Of a DNA stretch of 25,165 nt, positions 1-7,005 are shown one piece after another; positions within the stretch are counted from its first letter, which is position 1; every line of letters begins with the position of its first letter. The position numbers and the translations under genes were made by a program. The notes below the pieces were generated by a model, which ran no database searches, was not told where the DNA came from, and saw only the letters and a program-made list of their open reading frames with translations. Source of the stretch: CALLMJ01 sp964493765 (GTDB lineage Bacteria; Bacteroidota; Bacteroidia; J057; CALLMJ01); contig CAZBPK010000093.1 of the NCBI GenBank assembly GCA_964493765.1, positions 1 through 25,165 on the forward strand, given 5' to 3'.

Positions 1-202
1 CTTCAAGCTCAACTTTTGCTTTAAAATCAACACGGTAAATGGAAAACAAATCTATTTCGCTGTTATACTCTTGCGGTTTTAATTCTAATTCTAAAACTTT
101 CATTTCCAGAATGGAGGAAATAAGGGTTTTAGCGGCATCTAAATCCTGCATCAAACCTTTAAAGACCACATCATATAACGGATTAGCAATTTGAATATGC
201 AT
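1..202 (-). CDS. PD-(D/E)XK nuclease/Rpn-type protein, 5' part
   Basis: The frame starts at ATG 202 and runs off the left edge, giving the first 67 residues. It opens MHIQIANPLYDVVFKGLM and later has a YRVDFKAKVE segment. This is the layout of the Bacteroidota PD-(D/E)XK family often annotated as a nuclease-family transposase (PDDEXK_2, related to Rpn). In that family the N-terminal ANPxYDxVFK motif precedes a core strand carrying the catalytic Asp, followed by a basic residue in xAK; both can be seen. The C-terminal half lies outside the window, so integrity cannot be judged. Related proteins are linked to RecA-independent recombination and genome rearrangement, which may matter because a dispersed repeat starts only about 75 bp upstream. 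The -7 promoter box ends just 5 nt before the ATG, so the transcript would be nearly leaderless. Confidence 0.75.
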   Translation of the reverse strand, partial: MHIQIANPLYDVVFKGLMQDLDAAKTLISSILEMKVLELELKPQEYNSEIDLFSIYRVDFKAKVELE

Positions 203-207
203 ATTGG

Positions 208-238
208 CAAATATAAACAAAAAGTTTGATATTTACAA
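208..238 (-). promoter_or_regulatory. Bacteroidota-type promoter for the PD-(D/E)XK gene
   Basis: On the minus strand TTG (238-236) is followed after exactly 20 nt by TATATTTG (215-208). This matches the Bacteroidota primary sigma pattern TTG / TAnnTTTG. The expected transcription start falls within a few bases of the ATG at 202. Confidence 0.6.
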
Positions 239-247
239 ATAGGGTTC

Positions 248-267
248 AAAAAGCCTTATTTAAAGGC
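248..267 (-). terminator. Small intrinsic terminator after repeat copy 1
   Basis: Read on minus, GCCTT (267-263) and AAGGC (257-253) form a 5-bp stem with a 5-nt loop followed by TTTTT (252-248). It lies downstream of repeat copy 1 for the imelysin-like gene, so that transcript would carry the whole repeat in its 3' UTR. The stem is short. Confidence 0.45.
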
Positions 268-275
268 GTGGATAT

Positions 276-403
276 GCGTGAGGGATGTGTAGGGAGCGTA
301 GCTGCACTGCCTTTGGCTGCGAAGTATGAGCAGACAAAGGATTGCCGAAGCGATAGCGAAGCCCGAAACAGCCCGACCCGCAGCGTAAGCAAGGGACACG
401 CCC
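276..403 (-). repeat. GC-rich structured dispersed repeat, copy 1
   Basis: This 128-bp segment is far richer in GC than its surroundings and resembles 17256-17386. Shared blocks are GCGTGAGGGATG at the left end, CAAAGGATTGCCGAAGCGA in the middle, GCGAAGCCCGAA, CCCGACCCG and a right end CACGCCCAAA. GCGTG and CACGC at the ends form a short terminal inverted repeat. An internal hairpin pairs CTTTGGCTGC (311-320) with GCAGACAAAG (330-339), with one G-A mismatch. On the minus strand the element begins 5 nt after the stop codon of the imelysin-like gene. An open frame crosses it, but its translation has no protein-like features and the copies differ by indels, so I treat it as non-coding. Copy boundaries are approximate. 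Confidence 0.8.
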
Positions 404-408
404 AAAAA

Positions 409-1509
409 TTAATCCCCGTCGTTATCTGTATAAGTAATTAATAGCCCGAGATTACTCATCATATCTACTTTTAGCAATACGACTAACTGCTTTAAAGAGG
501 TATGTAATTCTTGAACTTTAGAAAAATCATTCTGAATAGCTTGCTCTAACTGAGAAATATTGGCGATTTTAGATTGAACTTCATTAAATTTATTTTTGAT
601 TACATCGGAAAGTAAAGTTCCGTTATATTCAATTTTTAAATGGTTTAATAAATCATCAAGCCCTTGACCATTTTTACCTGTAAAAGCGTTTTGTAGGCCT
701 TCTAAATTGGCTTGAATACAATCAATAGATTTTTGGGATAATTTTTTTTCTAAAAGATTTAGGTTGATATTTCCTTGATTTTCAATTCCTGAAGGTTGCC
801 CAATTTTACTTCTTCTTACATGTTCCATAAAAAAGACCAAGCTATTACAATAAACCGTTAGACTGCTCGCTACGTCTCTACCATCTTTCGAGACAAAAGT
901 CTGTAGATAATTGCCTCCCGTAGGTTTCCAAAGTTGAATAAGTTTATTCAGTTGGTTTTGAATCTCTTTCACACAACCTAATAAATACGTTTTTCTGCGG
1001 TTAGATAAGCTGTCCGTTGTAAACCCATCTATCGTTTGGTTATCATTTTGATTATATAACATGTATTCCAAACAACCCAAGCCTTTTACGGTTACGCCTG
1101 CATTAGCAAAATAAGTACTATCTAAATTCGCATTCGCTAAATTTTGCTGAAACAGATTTTGATTAAAATTTCCATAATCAATATTTTGACCAATAAAGTT
1201 TTCTTCTTGAGGACCAAAATTAGAAAATTCGGCTTTTTTCCATTGCATTAACAAATTCAAATATTGATTTTTAAGATTTTGTAAATTACTGATATTAACA
1301 TTCTGATTGAATTGGTTTACAGAGGTTTCTAATTGAATAGCCGCTTGTAAGGTATTTTCATACTCGCTAATGATTTGATTTCCTAAATTTTGTAGCAAAG
1401 CTTTTCGGTCAAAAGTATCAAACAAATTTTGGTCTGAAGGAGCCTCAGGCTTTTTACAACTTTGAAATACTATTAAACTAAAAACTACGATAAAAATGAA
1501 AGGTTTCAT
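409..1509 (-). CDS. Imelysin-like lipoprotein
   Basis: A 366-residue exported lipoprotein. The N-terminus has a hydrophobic stretch ending in the lipobox VFQSC, with Cys18 as the lipidation site, so the mature protein should be anchored in the envelope. The rest is helical and Gln/Asn-rich. VKGLGCLEYMLY (141-152) matches the conserved segment of imelysin (peptidase M75) proteins, which are periplasmic or outer-membrane iron-uptake-associated proteins in Bacteroidota. The textbook GxHxxE signature reads GLGCLE here, so the His is missing while the Glu (148) is kept. I therefore expect a ligand- or metal-binding role, not peptidase activity. No TonB receptor or iron gene is adjacent. The start is supported by a well-placed promoter (-7 box 20 nt upstream). 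Transcription probably continues into repeat copy 1. Confidence 0.75.
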   Translation of the reverse strand: MKPFIFIVVFSLIVFQSCKKPEAPSDQNLFDTFDRKALLQNLGNQIISEYENTLQAAIQLETSVNQFNQNVNISNLQNLKNQYLNLLMQWKKAEFSNFGPQEENFIGQNIDYGNFNQNLFQQNLANANLDSTYFANAGVTVKGLGCLEYMLYNQNDNQTIDGFTTDSLSNRRKTYLLGCVKEIQNQLNKLIQLWKPTGGNYLQTFVSKDGRDVASSLTVYCNSLVFFMEHVRRSKIGQPSGIENQGNINLNLLEKKLSQKSIDCIQANLEGLQNAFTGKNGQGLDDLLNHLKIEYNGTLLSDVIKNKFNEVQSKIANISQLEQAIQNDFSKVQELHTSLKQLVVLLKVDMMSNLGLLITYTDNDGD

Positions 1510-1529
1510 AAAAATTTAGAATTTTGGGG

Positions 1530-1560
1530 CAAAGATAATTTTTATTTAGATTTAATACAA
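1530..1560 (-). promoter_or_regulatory. Promoter of the imelysin-like gene
   Basis: On minus, TTG (1560-1558), a 20-nt spacer and TATCTTTG (1537-1530) match the Bacteroidota TTG / TAnnTTTG promoter. The ATG follows 20 nt after the -7 box. The -33 box lies in the U-tract of the preceding terminator, so the two signals are packed end to end. Confidence 0.7.
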
Positions 1561-1568
1561 ATAAAAAT

Positions 1569-1604
1569 ATCAAAAAGTTACCTGTAAAAAAGTAACTTTT
1601 TGAT
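1569..1604 (-). terminator. Intrinsic terminator of the S8 peptidase gene
   Basis: A perfect 13-bp inverted repeat, ATCAAAAAGTTAC (1569-1581) with GTAACTTTTTGAT (1592-1604), has a 10-nt loop. On the minus strand it lies 26 nt after the peptidase stop codon and is followed by the T-rich tract ATTTTTATTTG. The stem is AT-rich, hence weak in G-C pairs, but position and tail fit. Confidence 0.65.
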
Positions 1605-1630
1605 TTTACAAGAAAATATTATTTCCCTTT

Positions 1631-3211
1631 CTATTGGCTATTTTCTTTTTCTTTGCTTTTCTTTTCTGCTAGCTGAATAGCCGCATAAGCATCTACAATG
1701 CCCCCTGTTATACACAAGTCTGATAAAGAGGTATTAGCACCTTTTTTACCGGGTTTATTGATTTTGTCGGTAACTTTAAAAGAAGATTGAAGAATAATTT
1801 CTTTCACTTCTTGAGCAGTTAGATTGGGAAAATAAGACATAATCAAAGCGGCAACGCCTGAGGTTGCAGGTGCAGCCATACTGGTTCCGCTATTAAACTT
1901 ATACTGATTTTTATCAGGAACAGGCGCATAAATATCTACTCCTGGTGAAAATACATGGACTTTGGTTTTGCCATAATTAGAAAAACTAGCAATAAAATCA
2001 GCATTATTAGTTTTCCAACCGGAAGCCCCAATTTCTAACCAATTAGAAACTTCTTTTTTCGTTTTTGTAATAAAACGATTCGGATAATTTTTTTCTACTT
2101 CTAGGTCCTTTGCATCATTACCAGCAGCATGAATCAATAAAACTCCTTTGGACTCTGCATATTGAACGGCTTGGTCTACATAATCTTTATTAGGGGAATA
2201 AGATTTACCAAAACTCATATTAATAATGTGAGCACCATTATCCACAGCATAATAAATGGCGTTAGCAATATCTTTATCTCTTTCGTCTCCATCGGGAACT
2301 GCTCTAACAGGCATAATGATTACATTATTTGCAACTCCTTTAATACCCAAATTATTATCACGATTGGCAGCAATAATTCCTGCAACATGCGTTCCGTGCC
2401 CTGCGTCAGGTCCTTTTACATCGTTATTACCATACCCTTTTTCTTTAAGTTTTTTAGGATTATCCCCTACTAAACCACGAGGGTCAAACTCTGTATTATA
2501 ACCATATTTTATACCTTTTTCTAAATAATCCACATATTCTTTTAAATCAGCAATCGTAATACCTAGTTTTCGTAAACCTAAGTAGCCCTCTTTTGCTTGG
2601 GTCATTTCTTCTGTATCAGGTTCATAGTTCTCTACGTCGGTATCAGAAATTTCTTTTTTATTTAAAGCTTTTTTTAGTAACCCCTCATTTTTTATTGCCC
2701 CTTCATACATGGGCTTTATCATAGCCATTTGCATTTCCATTTCTTGCTTTTTTTCTTCAAATGCTTTTTTGATTTCTTCCCAATATAAATATTCGGGCTT
2801 TTTAGAGGGCTTGGCTTTTGCATATTTTTTGGATAACCTTACATACTCACGAGTAAGTTCATAAGAATCTTGAGCAATATTCTCCCCTTTTTTATTTCCT
2901 AAGAAACTCCAACCATGCACATCATCCACATATCCATTTTTATCATCATCAATGCCGTTATTAGGAATTTCTTTGGGGTTTGTCCAGATAACATCTTTTA
3001 AATCTTCGTGTTCAATATCTACCCCCGAGTCAATAACTGCAACAATAATTTTTCTACCTTGTTTTCCTTTTAAAAGTTCTTGATGAGCTTTCTCAGATTT
3101 TAATGCTCCTCTTCCCTCTTGAATGTGCCAATCAACGGGAGGCTTATCACTTTGTCCATAAACTAAACCATAAGACAAAATCAAACTACTAATCCAAATT
3201 TTTAATTTCAT
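1631..3211 (-). CDS. S8 family (subtilisin-like) secreted serine peptidase
   Basis: A 526-residue secreted endopeptidase. A signal peptide (about 1-19, ending LVYG before QSDK) directs export. The subtilase triad is intact: Asp61 in VAVIDSGVD, His272 in GHGTHVAG, Ser443 in SGTSMAAP, with the oxyanion Asn365 in HAAGND. An acidic NGIDDDKNGYVDD stretch (85-97) resembles a calcium-binding loop common in this Bacteroidota subgroup. Between the Asp and His blocks, residues about 105-260 form a long charged, Lys/Glu-rich, probably helical insertion that ordinary subtilisins lack. After the Ser block there is a short tail, ending in a Lys/Glu-rich stretch, with no T9SS sorting domain. Release to the periplasm, or outside by another route, therefore seems likely. 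The gene is monocistronic, with its own promoter and terminator. The natural substrate is unknown. Confidence 0.9.
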   Translation of the reverse strand: MKLKIWISSLILSYGLVYGQSDKPPVDWHIQEGRGALKSEKAHQELLKGKQGRKIIVAVIDSGVDIEHEDLKDVIWTNPKEIPNNGIDDDKNGYVDDVHGWSFLGNKKGENIAQDSYELTREYVRLSKKYAKAKPSKKPEYLYWEEIKKAFEEKKQEMEMQMAMIKPMYEGAIKNEGLLKKALNKKEISDTDVENYEPDTEEMTQAKEGYLGLRKLGITIADLKEYVDYLEKGIKYGYNTEFDPRGLVGDNPKKLKEKGYGNNDVKGPDAGHGTHVAGIIAANRDNNLGIKGVANNVIIMPVRAVPDGDERDKDIANAIYYAVDNGAHIINMSFGKSYSPNKDYVDQAVQYAESKGVLLIHAAGNDAKDLEVEKNYPNRFITKTKKEVSNWLEIGASGWKTNNADFIASFSNYGKTKVHVFSPGVDIYAPVPDKNQYKFNSGTSMAAPATSGVAALIMSYFPNLTAQEVKEIILQSSFKVTDKINKPGKKGANTSLSDLCITGGIVDAYAAIQLAEKKSKEKENSQ

Positions 3212-3230
3212 TTTTTAGTAAATAAAGTGG

Positions 3231-3263
3231 CAAAATTAAACATTTTATTCTTTGGAATTTCAA
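3231..3263 (-). promoter_or_regulatory. Promoter of the S8 peptidase gene
   Basis: On minus, TAATTTTG (3238-3231) fits the TAnnTTTG -7 box and lies 19 nt before the ATG. TTG (3263-3261) lies 22 nt further upstream, slightly longer than the 20-nt spacer seen elsewhere in this window. Confidence 0.55.
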
Positions 3264-3318
3264 CGAAAATTATCCTAACTTTTTTTTCTCTAATTTAGTA
3301 ATTACCAAATATTGATTT

Positions 3319-3326
3319 TAACTTTG
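3319..3326 (+). promoter_or_regulatory. -7 box for the enoyl-CoA hydratase gene
   Basis: TAACTTTG matches TAnnTTTG and lies 20 nt before the ATG at 3347. No clear TTG occurs at the expected distance upstream (TTTAG at 3294-3298 is the closest), so only the -7 element is called. Confidence 0.5.
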
Positions 3327-3346
3327 CGGCAAATTTAAAAATTCCA

Positions 3347-4126
3347 ATGGAAATCCCAGTAATATACGAAATTGTAGAGAACTCAATCGCTTTAGTTACC
3401 ATCCAAAGACCTAAATCTTTAAATGCGCTTAATCAAGAGGTAATGCTCGGAATAGAAAAGACGATTTCTGATTTAATTGCTAATGAACAAGTAAGAGGAA
3501 TTATTATTACAGGATCAGGACAAAAATCTTTTGTTGCAGGTGCTGATATTTCAGAAATCACAGAATTAGCTTACGAAGAAGCAGTGAGTTTTAGTTTGAG
3601 AGGTCAAAAAATATTTCAATTGATAGAAAATTCTCCGAAACCTATTATTGCGGCAGTTAATGGTTTTGCCTTGGGCGGTGGATGTGAATTAGCCATGGCC
3701 TGCCATTTAAGAATTGCTTCAGAAAATGCAGTCTTTGGACAACCCGAAATTAAATTAGGAATCATTCCCGGTTATGGTGGTACTCAAAGACTTATCCGTT
3801 TGATAGGGAAAACCAAAGCCACAGAATATTTGTTAAACGGCGAAAATATCAATGCAGAAACCGCTCTTCAACTTGGGCTTGTGAATAAAGTTTGCTTACA
3901 AGGAGAACTTTTAGAAAGCGCTAAGGAAATGATGAAAAAAATTCTTCAATTTTCTTCAGTTGCTATTGCCAATACATTAGAATGTATCCAAGCTTACGAT
4001 AACCCCGACCAAAATGGATTCCAATTAGAAGCCATCAATTTCGCAAAATGCATCGCTTCTGAAGACGGAAAAGAAGGAACAAAAGCCTTCCTAGAAAAAA
4101 GAAAACCCGTCTTTAAAAATCAATAA
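3347..4126 (+). CDS. Enoyl-CoA hydratase/isomerase (crotonase family)
   Basis: A 259-residue cytoplasmic crotonase, the usual length for single-domain enoyl-CoA hydratases that add water across 2-enoyl-CoA in fatty-acid or amino-acid breakdown. The first oxyanion-hole segment is SFVAGADISEI (61-71). The second is NGFALGGGCELAMACH (105-120), which carries catalytic Glu114. FGQPEIKLGIIPGYGGTQRL (130-149) carries the second catalytic Glu134. With both Glu residues present, hydratase activity is more likely than a pure isomerase or decarboxylase role; the acyl chain length preferred cannot be read from the sequence. The gene stands alone: its own -7 box upstream, a hairpin terminator 25 nt downstream, a divergent peptidase gene on the left, and no acyl-CoA dehydrogenase or thiolase nearby. 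Confidence 0.93.
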   Translation: MEIPVIYEIVENSIALVTIQRPKSLNALNQEVMLGIEKTISDLIANEQVRGIIITGSGQKSFVAGADISEITELAYEEAVSFSLRGQKIFQLIENSPKPIIAAVNGFALGGGCELAMACHLRIASENAVFGQPEIKLGIIPGYGGTQRLIRLIGKTKATEYLLNGENINAETALQLGLVNKVCLQGELLESAKEMMKKILQFSSVAIANTLECIQAYDNPDQNGFQLEAINFAKCIASEDGKEGTKAFLEKRKPVFKNQ

Positions 4127-4150
4127 AAATTCCTAACAACCATTCTTATA

Positions 4151-4195
4151 ATCTTTTCAAAATCTATCCGCTTTTGAAAAGATTTTTATTTTTTC
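4151..4195 (+). terminator. Intrinsic terminator after the enoyl-CoA hydratase gene
   Basis: A perfect 12-bp stem, ATCTTTTCAAAA (4151-4162) with TTTTGAAAAGAT (4172-4183), has a 9-nt loop and is followed by TTTATTTTTTC. It lies 25 nt after the stop codon. Confidence 0.75.
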
Positions 4196-4345
4196 AAATT
4201 CGTATAGAAATTATCTTCTCATTTAATAGTTTAATTACCTTACACTTTGTATGTTTTCTATTTTCTCACTTTAATATATAATTTTTTTATTTGCAGATAA
4301 AAAAAAAATTACGTAATTTGGCATCAATAAATTTACATAAGTTTT

Positions 4346-4799
4346 ATGAGTATCATACAAAAAATATTTAGTTTCCTAGGGCTAAGTAGTTCCAACAAAG
4401 TTAATGAAAAAGAAGCCTTATTGCAGAAGGTAAGAGAACAAAGAGCAGGTAATTTCCCTGTTTTAAAAGATTGGCAAGTCTAGAAAAATTACTTGGCGCC
4501 CCTTAAGATATTTTGAAGTTCAAGGAGATTTAACCATAAAAGGCATTACAAAAACCATTACACTAGAAGGTCAAATTAAAAACTTTTTACTTAAAGACAT
4601 GTTTGGCTTCCCTAAAATAGGCTTTTTAATAACTGGGCAAATCAATCGCAAAGAATGGGGATTGAACTGGCAAATGGAACTAGAATCGGGAGAGGTAGTA
4701 GTAGATGAATGGGTAAAATTAGAAATAGAAGCAGAACTTGCTACTCCACAAAGCAATCAAGCTATGGAAAGCATGCTAAAACAAATGCAAGCAAATTGA
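4346..4799 (+). pseudogene. YceI-family protein, internally deleted and frameshifted
   Basis: Two pieces of one YceI-like gene lie in different frames. Piece 1 starts at ATG 4346 and reads 45 residues (MSIIQKIFSFLGLSS... ending PVLKDWQV) before TAG 4481. DWQV is where a YceI domain begins, normally followed by D-x-x-H-S. Piece 2 is open from about 4485 to the TGA at 4797-4799. It encodes the C-terminal half: RYFEVQGDLTIKGITK, then GFLITGQINRKEWGLNW, the conserved TGxINRxxWGLxW motif of YceI. About 70-80 residues between the pieces, including the HS strand and the centre of the lipocalin-like barrel, are absent. YceI proteins bind polyisoprenoids or similar lipids and are usually periplasmic; piece 1 has no obvious signal peptide. 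The stop lies 10 nt before the next gene, so an intact ancestor was probably co-transcribed with the PP2C phosphatase. Confidence 0.85.
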
Positions 4800-4809
4800 A
4801 AATTATATT

Positions 4810-6384
4810 ATGCTTTCTATTTTTAACCATAAGATTAAAGCCAATTTCTGGGGAGTTCGTTGGAACCTAAAAAACGGTAAAATCTTATCTAAAACTGAAA
4901 CATGGGACGAACTACCAGAAGAAGCCCAAATGAATGCAATCGCTCTTGCGCCATGGGATTTTTTTCGTTGGCAATCTCGTGTATTTGTAAAACACATTAC
5001 TTACCAGAATGAAGAGATAGAAGAATTTTTTTTATTACCCGCAGATGAATGGGAAAATACCATAGAAAAACTAGAAGCTGCTACCCAAGAACTCAAACAA
5101 ACCAAAGACCAACTGATGGGCTTTGTACAAAATGTGCCTATCCCCCTGTTAGTTTTTTCTAATAATAACCAAGAAAAAGTGCTTTTTGCTAACCAACTTT
5201 TATTACAGCTTACTCATACTCCCCTAGCAAAACTTTATCAAGGGCTTACTATTCAAGACCTCTTTCCTTTTCAAACTACCAAAATACAAGCACTTTGCCA
5301 AGAGTGCGCTACTAAAAAACAACCTGTTCAAGAAATTATAGAAATTACTACCCCCAACCATGAAAAAAAATATTGGCTCTTGAGAATTTTTCCTATCCGT
5401 ACAACTTTTCTAGAAGGTTTCATCTTAGGGATTATTGATATGACCCAAGAAAAAGAACAAGAAATCAAACTTCAAGAAGCCTATCAAGAATTGCAAACCC
5501 AAGCAGAAGAACTCACACAGAGCCAAGAAGCACTCACTATCATCAATGAAGAACTCAAAAAATCTTTCGAAGTCATCGATGAAAAAAACAAGGAACTGGA
5601 GGATTCTTTAAAAGCTGCAAGACGTTTCCAAAGAAAATTACTTATTAACTTAAAAGATTTTGAAAAATTAAAAGAACATTATTCTGCGGATATTAAAATT
5701 TTACCCCATTCCATTATCGGAGGAGATTTTTTTATAGTGGATACTATCAACAATAAATTTGTAGATTGGTATGTTTTTATTTTTGGAGATGCTACGGGAC
5801 ACGGACCCACTGGAACGCTCTTGGCATTAACCGTAAAATTATTACTAAAAAATGAACTCAATGGATTAGAAGATTTAAATTTGCTACATACCGTACTACA
5901 AAATACTCATCAAGAAATGCTCCATGTTATGGAAGCCCAAGAACAGCTTGCTTCCGTAGAAGGGGCAGAAGTTGCTATATTAGCACTACCGAAAAATCCT
6001 TCAGAAAATCCGTTCTGCTTTTTTTCTTCCGCAGGCATTCCCCTTTATTATTTTCAGTATAATTCCAAAGAATGGAAAATCATCAACCATAAAACTAAAG
6101 GATTAGGATGGACACTGAAAGATGCGACCCTGCCCCCCTTCCAAACAAACTGTATCCAATTCTCCAAAAAGGATACTTGCTTCTTATTTACAGATGGTCT
6201 CCAAGACCAATTAAGTCCAGAATACAAAAAAATAGGAAAAAAACTCCTCGTTGAGCAATTAAAATCCCTGCCTTATGAAATGCAACCTTCACAAAAATTA
6301 GATACATTAGAGCAATTCTGGAAACAATGGAAAGGTAACCAAACTCAAACAGACGATATTCTGATGGCTTGCCTAACTTTTTAA
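4810..6384 (+). CDS. PAS/coiled-coil/PP2C (SpoIIE-type) phosphatase
   Basis: A 524-residue cytoplasmic signalling protein. Residues 1-80 form a domain I do not recognise (Trp-rich, NFWGVRWNLKNGK near the start). A short helix leads to a PAS-like sensor at about 104-212 (FVQNVPIPLLVFS to ILGIIDMTQEKEQ), then a long coiled coil (213-275). The catalytic PPM/SpoIIE domain spans about 295-524. Its metal-binding motifs are intact: GGDFF (304-308), GDATGHG (326-332), TDG (461-463) and QTDD (513-516). It should be a Ser/Thr phosphatase controlled by the PAS input. Relatives act on anti-sigma-factor antagonists or on unknown partners, and no such partner is adjacent here. The start at 4810 follows the YceI pseudogene by 10 nt. 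There is no transmembrane segment. A bidirectional hairpin terminator follows the gene. Confidence 0.87.
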   Translation: MLSIFNHKIKANFWGVRWNLKNGKILSKTETWDELPEEAQMNAIALAPWDFFRWQSRVFVKHITYQNEEIEEFFLLPADEWENTIEKLEAATQELKQTKDQLMGFVQNVPIPLLVFSNNNQEKVLFANQLLLQLTHTPLAKLYQGLTIQDLFPFQTTKIQALCQECATKKQPVQEIIEITTPNHEKKYWLLRIFPIRTTFLEGFILGIIDMTQEKEQEIKLQEAYQELQTQAEELTQSQEALTIINEELKKSFEVIDEKNKELEDSLKAARRFQRKLLINLKDFEKLKEHYSADIKILPHSIIGGDFFIVDTINNKFVDWYVFIFGDATGHGPTGTLLALTVKLLLKNELNGLEDLNLLHTVLQNTHQEMLHVMEAQEQLASVEGAEVAILALPKNPSENPFCFFSSAGIPLYYFQYNSKEWKIINHKTKGLGWTLKDATLPPFQTNCIQFSKKDTCFLFTDGLQDQLSPEYKKIGKKLLVEQLKSLPYEMQPSQKLDTLEQFWKQWKGNQTQTDDILMACLTF

Positions 6385-6393
6385 AAACATAAA

Positions 6394-6412
6394 AGCCCGA
6401 TTTCTTCGGGCT
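6394..6412. terminator. Bidirectional terminator between converging units
   Basis: AGCCCGA (6394-6400) pairs with TCGGGCT (6406-6412) around a 5-nt loop, 10 nt after the PP2C stop codon. TTAATTTTTT follows on plus and TTTTATGTTTTT on minus, so it can serve both the phosphatase gene and the T9SS remnant read from the right. Confidence 0.75.
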
Positions 6413-6438
6413 CTCTTAATTTTTTATTCTATCTATAA

Positions 6439-6847
6439 TTATCGAACAATAAACTTGCCTGTCATTTGCTCTCCCTTGAATAACACCCTATAAGTGTAAA
6501 CTCTTGACGAAACTTCCCTTTCTCTAACTCTAATGAATAGTTACCTTTGACAGCGGCTTTTTCTTGCTTAATAAGCTTACCTATAGCATCGTAAATTTGA
6601 ATATCCAATTCTCCTTCATCACCTTTAAATACAGATAAAACGCCTTTATCTGCCATAGGATTAGGATAAAACTGAACCATCATAGGAGTTCCATCGGGTA
6701 ATAAAATCGCTTCTGCAACATTAGAATAACGATAATTTCCATTGAAATCTACGGCTTTATAACGATAATAATACTTAGTATTCCACTCTACTTGCGTATC
6801 TAACCATTCATAAGAAGCGTTATTACCTTTAGGATTAAAGGTTTGTA
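6439..6847 (-). pseudogene. T9SS cargo gene remnant: linker plus sorting domain
   Basis: Only the C-terminal roughly 135 residues of a T9SS-secreted protein remain. The reading runs in frame from about 6847 (QTFNPKGNNASYEW) through NGNYRYSNVAEAILLPDG and FYPNPMADKG, the start of a type A sorting domain, to YDAIGKLIKQEK. At about 6510-6512 a T run is one base short relative to the frame needed. In the shifted frame the end reads SSRVYTYRVLFKGEQ and MTGKFIVR, stopping at 6439, which is the normal C-terminus. The fragment is 97% identical in DNA to 9829-10022 of the large T9SS gene over its first 194 bp, then clearly diverged. At 6848 the similarity stops abruptly. No signal peptide or passenger domain is left, so it cannot act as a cargo gene. 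From 6848 to 6992 I see no recognisable gene. Confidence 0.88.
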
Positions 6848-6992
6848 AAAATAGAAAAAGATAAAATTATACTTGAACTCTAAATATTAAAAATGTTAGA
6901 AAACCCAAAATACCAGACCTGTTGCAAATATGAATTTGGTGTACCTAATGAAGTTTATTGAAAGAAAACCCCACGATTAATCACATTTTCTT

Positions 6993-7000
6993 TAATTTTG
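6993..7000 (+). promoter_or_regulatory. -7 box immediately before yraN
   Basis: TAATTTTG fits TAnnTTTG and ends 5 nt before the ATG at 7006. No TTG lies at the usual distance upstream. If used, it would give an essentially leaderless yraN-recG mRNA. Confidence 0.4.
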
Positions 7001-7005
7001 TGATT

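Noticed and set aside
226..441. Open frame of 71 codons across repeat copy 1
   Set aside because: It is produced by the GC-rich element; the related frames in copy 2 are not conserved as protein because the copies differ by indels, and it runs into the 3' end of the imelysin-like gene on the other strand.
2162..2501. Plus-strand open frames inside the S8 peptidase gene
   Set aside because: They are antisense to the intact catalytic His and oxyanion region of the peptidase and have low-complexity translations.
6848..6992. Possible insertion-sequence end (AGACCTGTTGCAAA region)
   Set aside because: The words recall some IS termini, but there is no matching inverted partner, target duplication or transposase.
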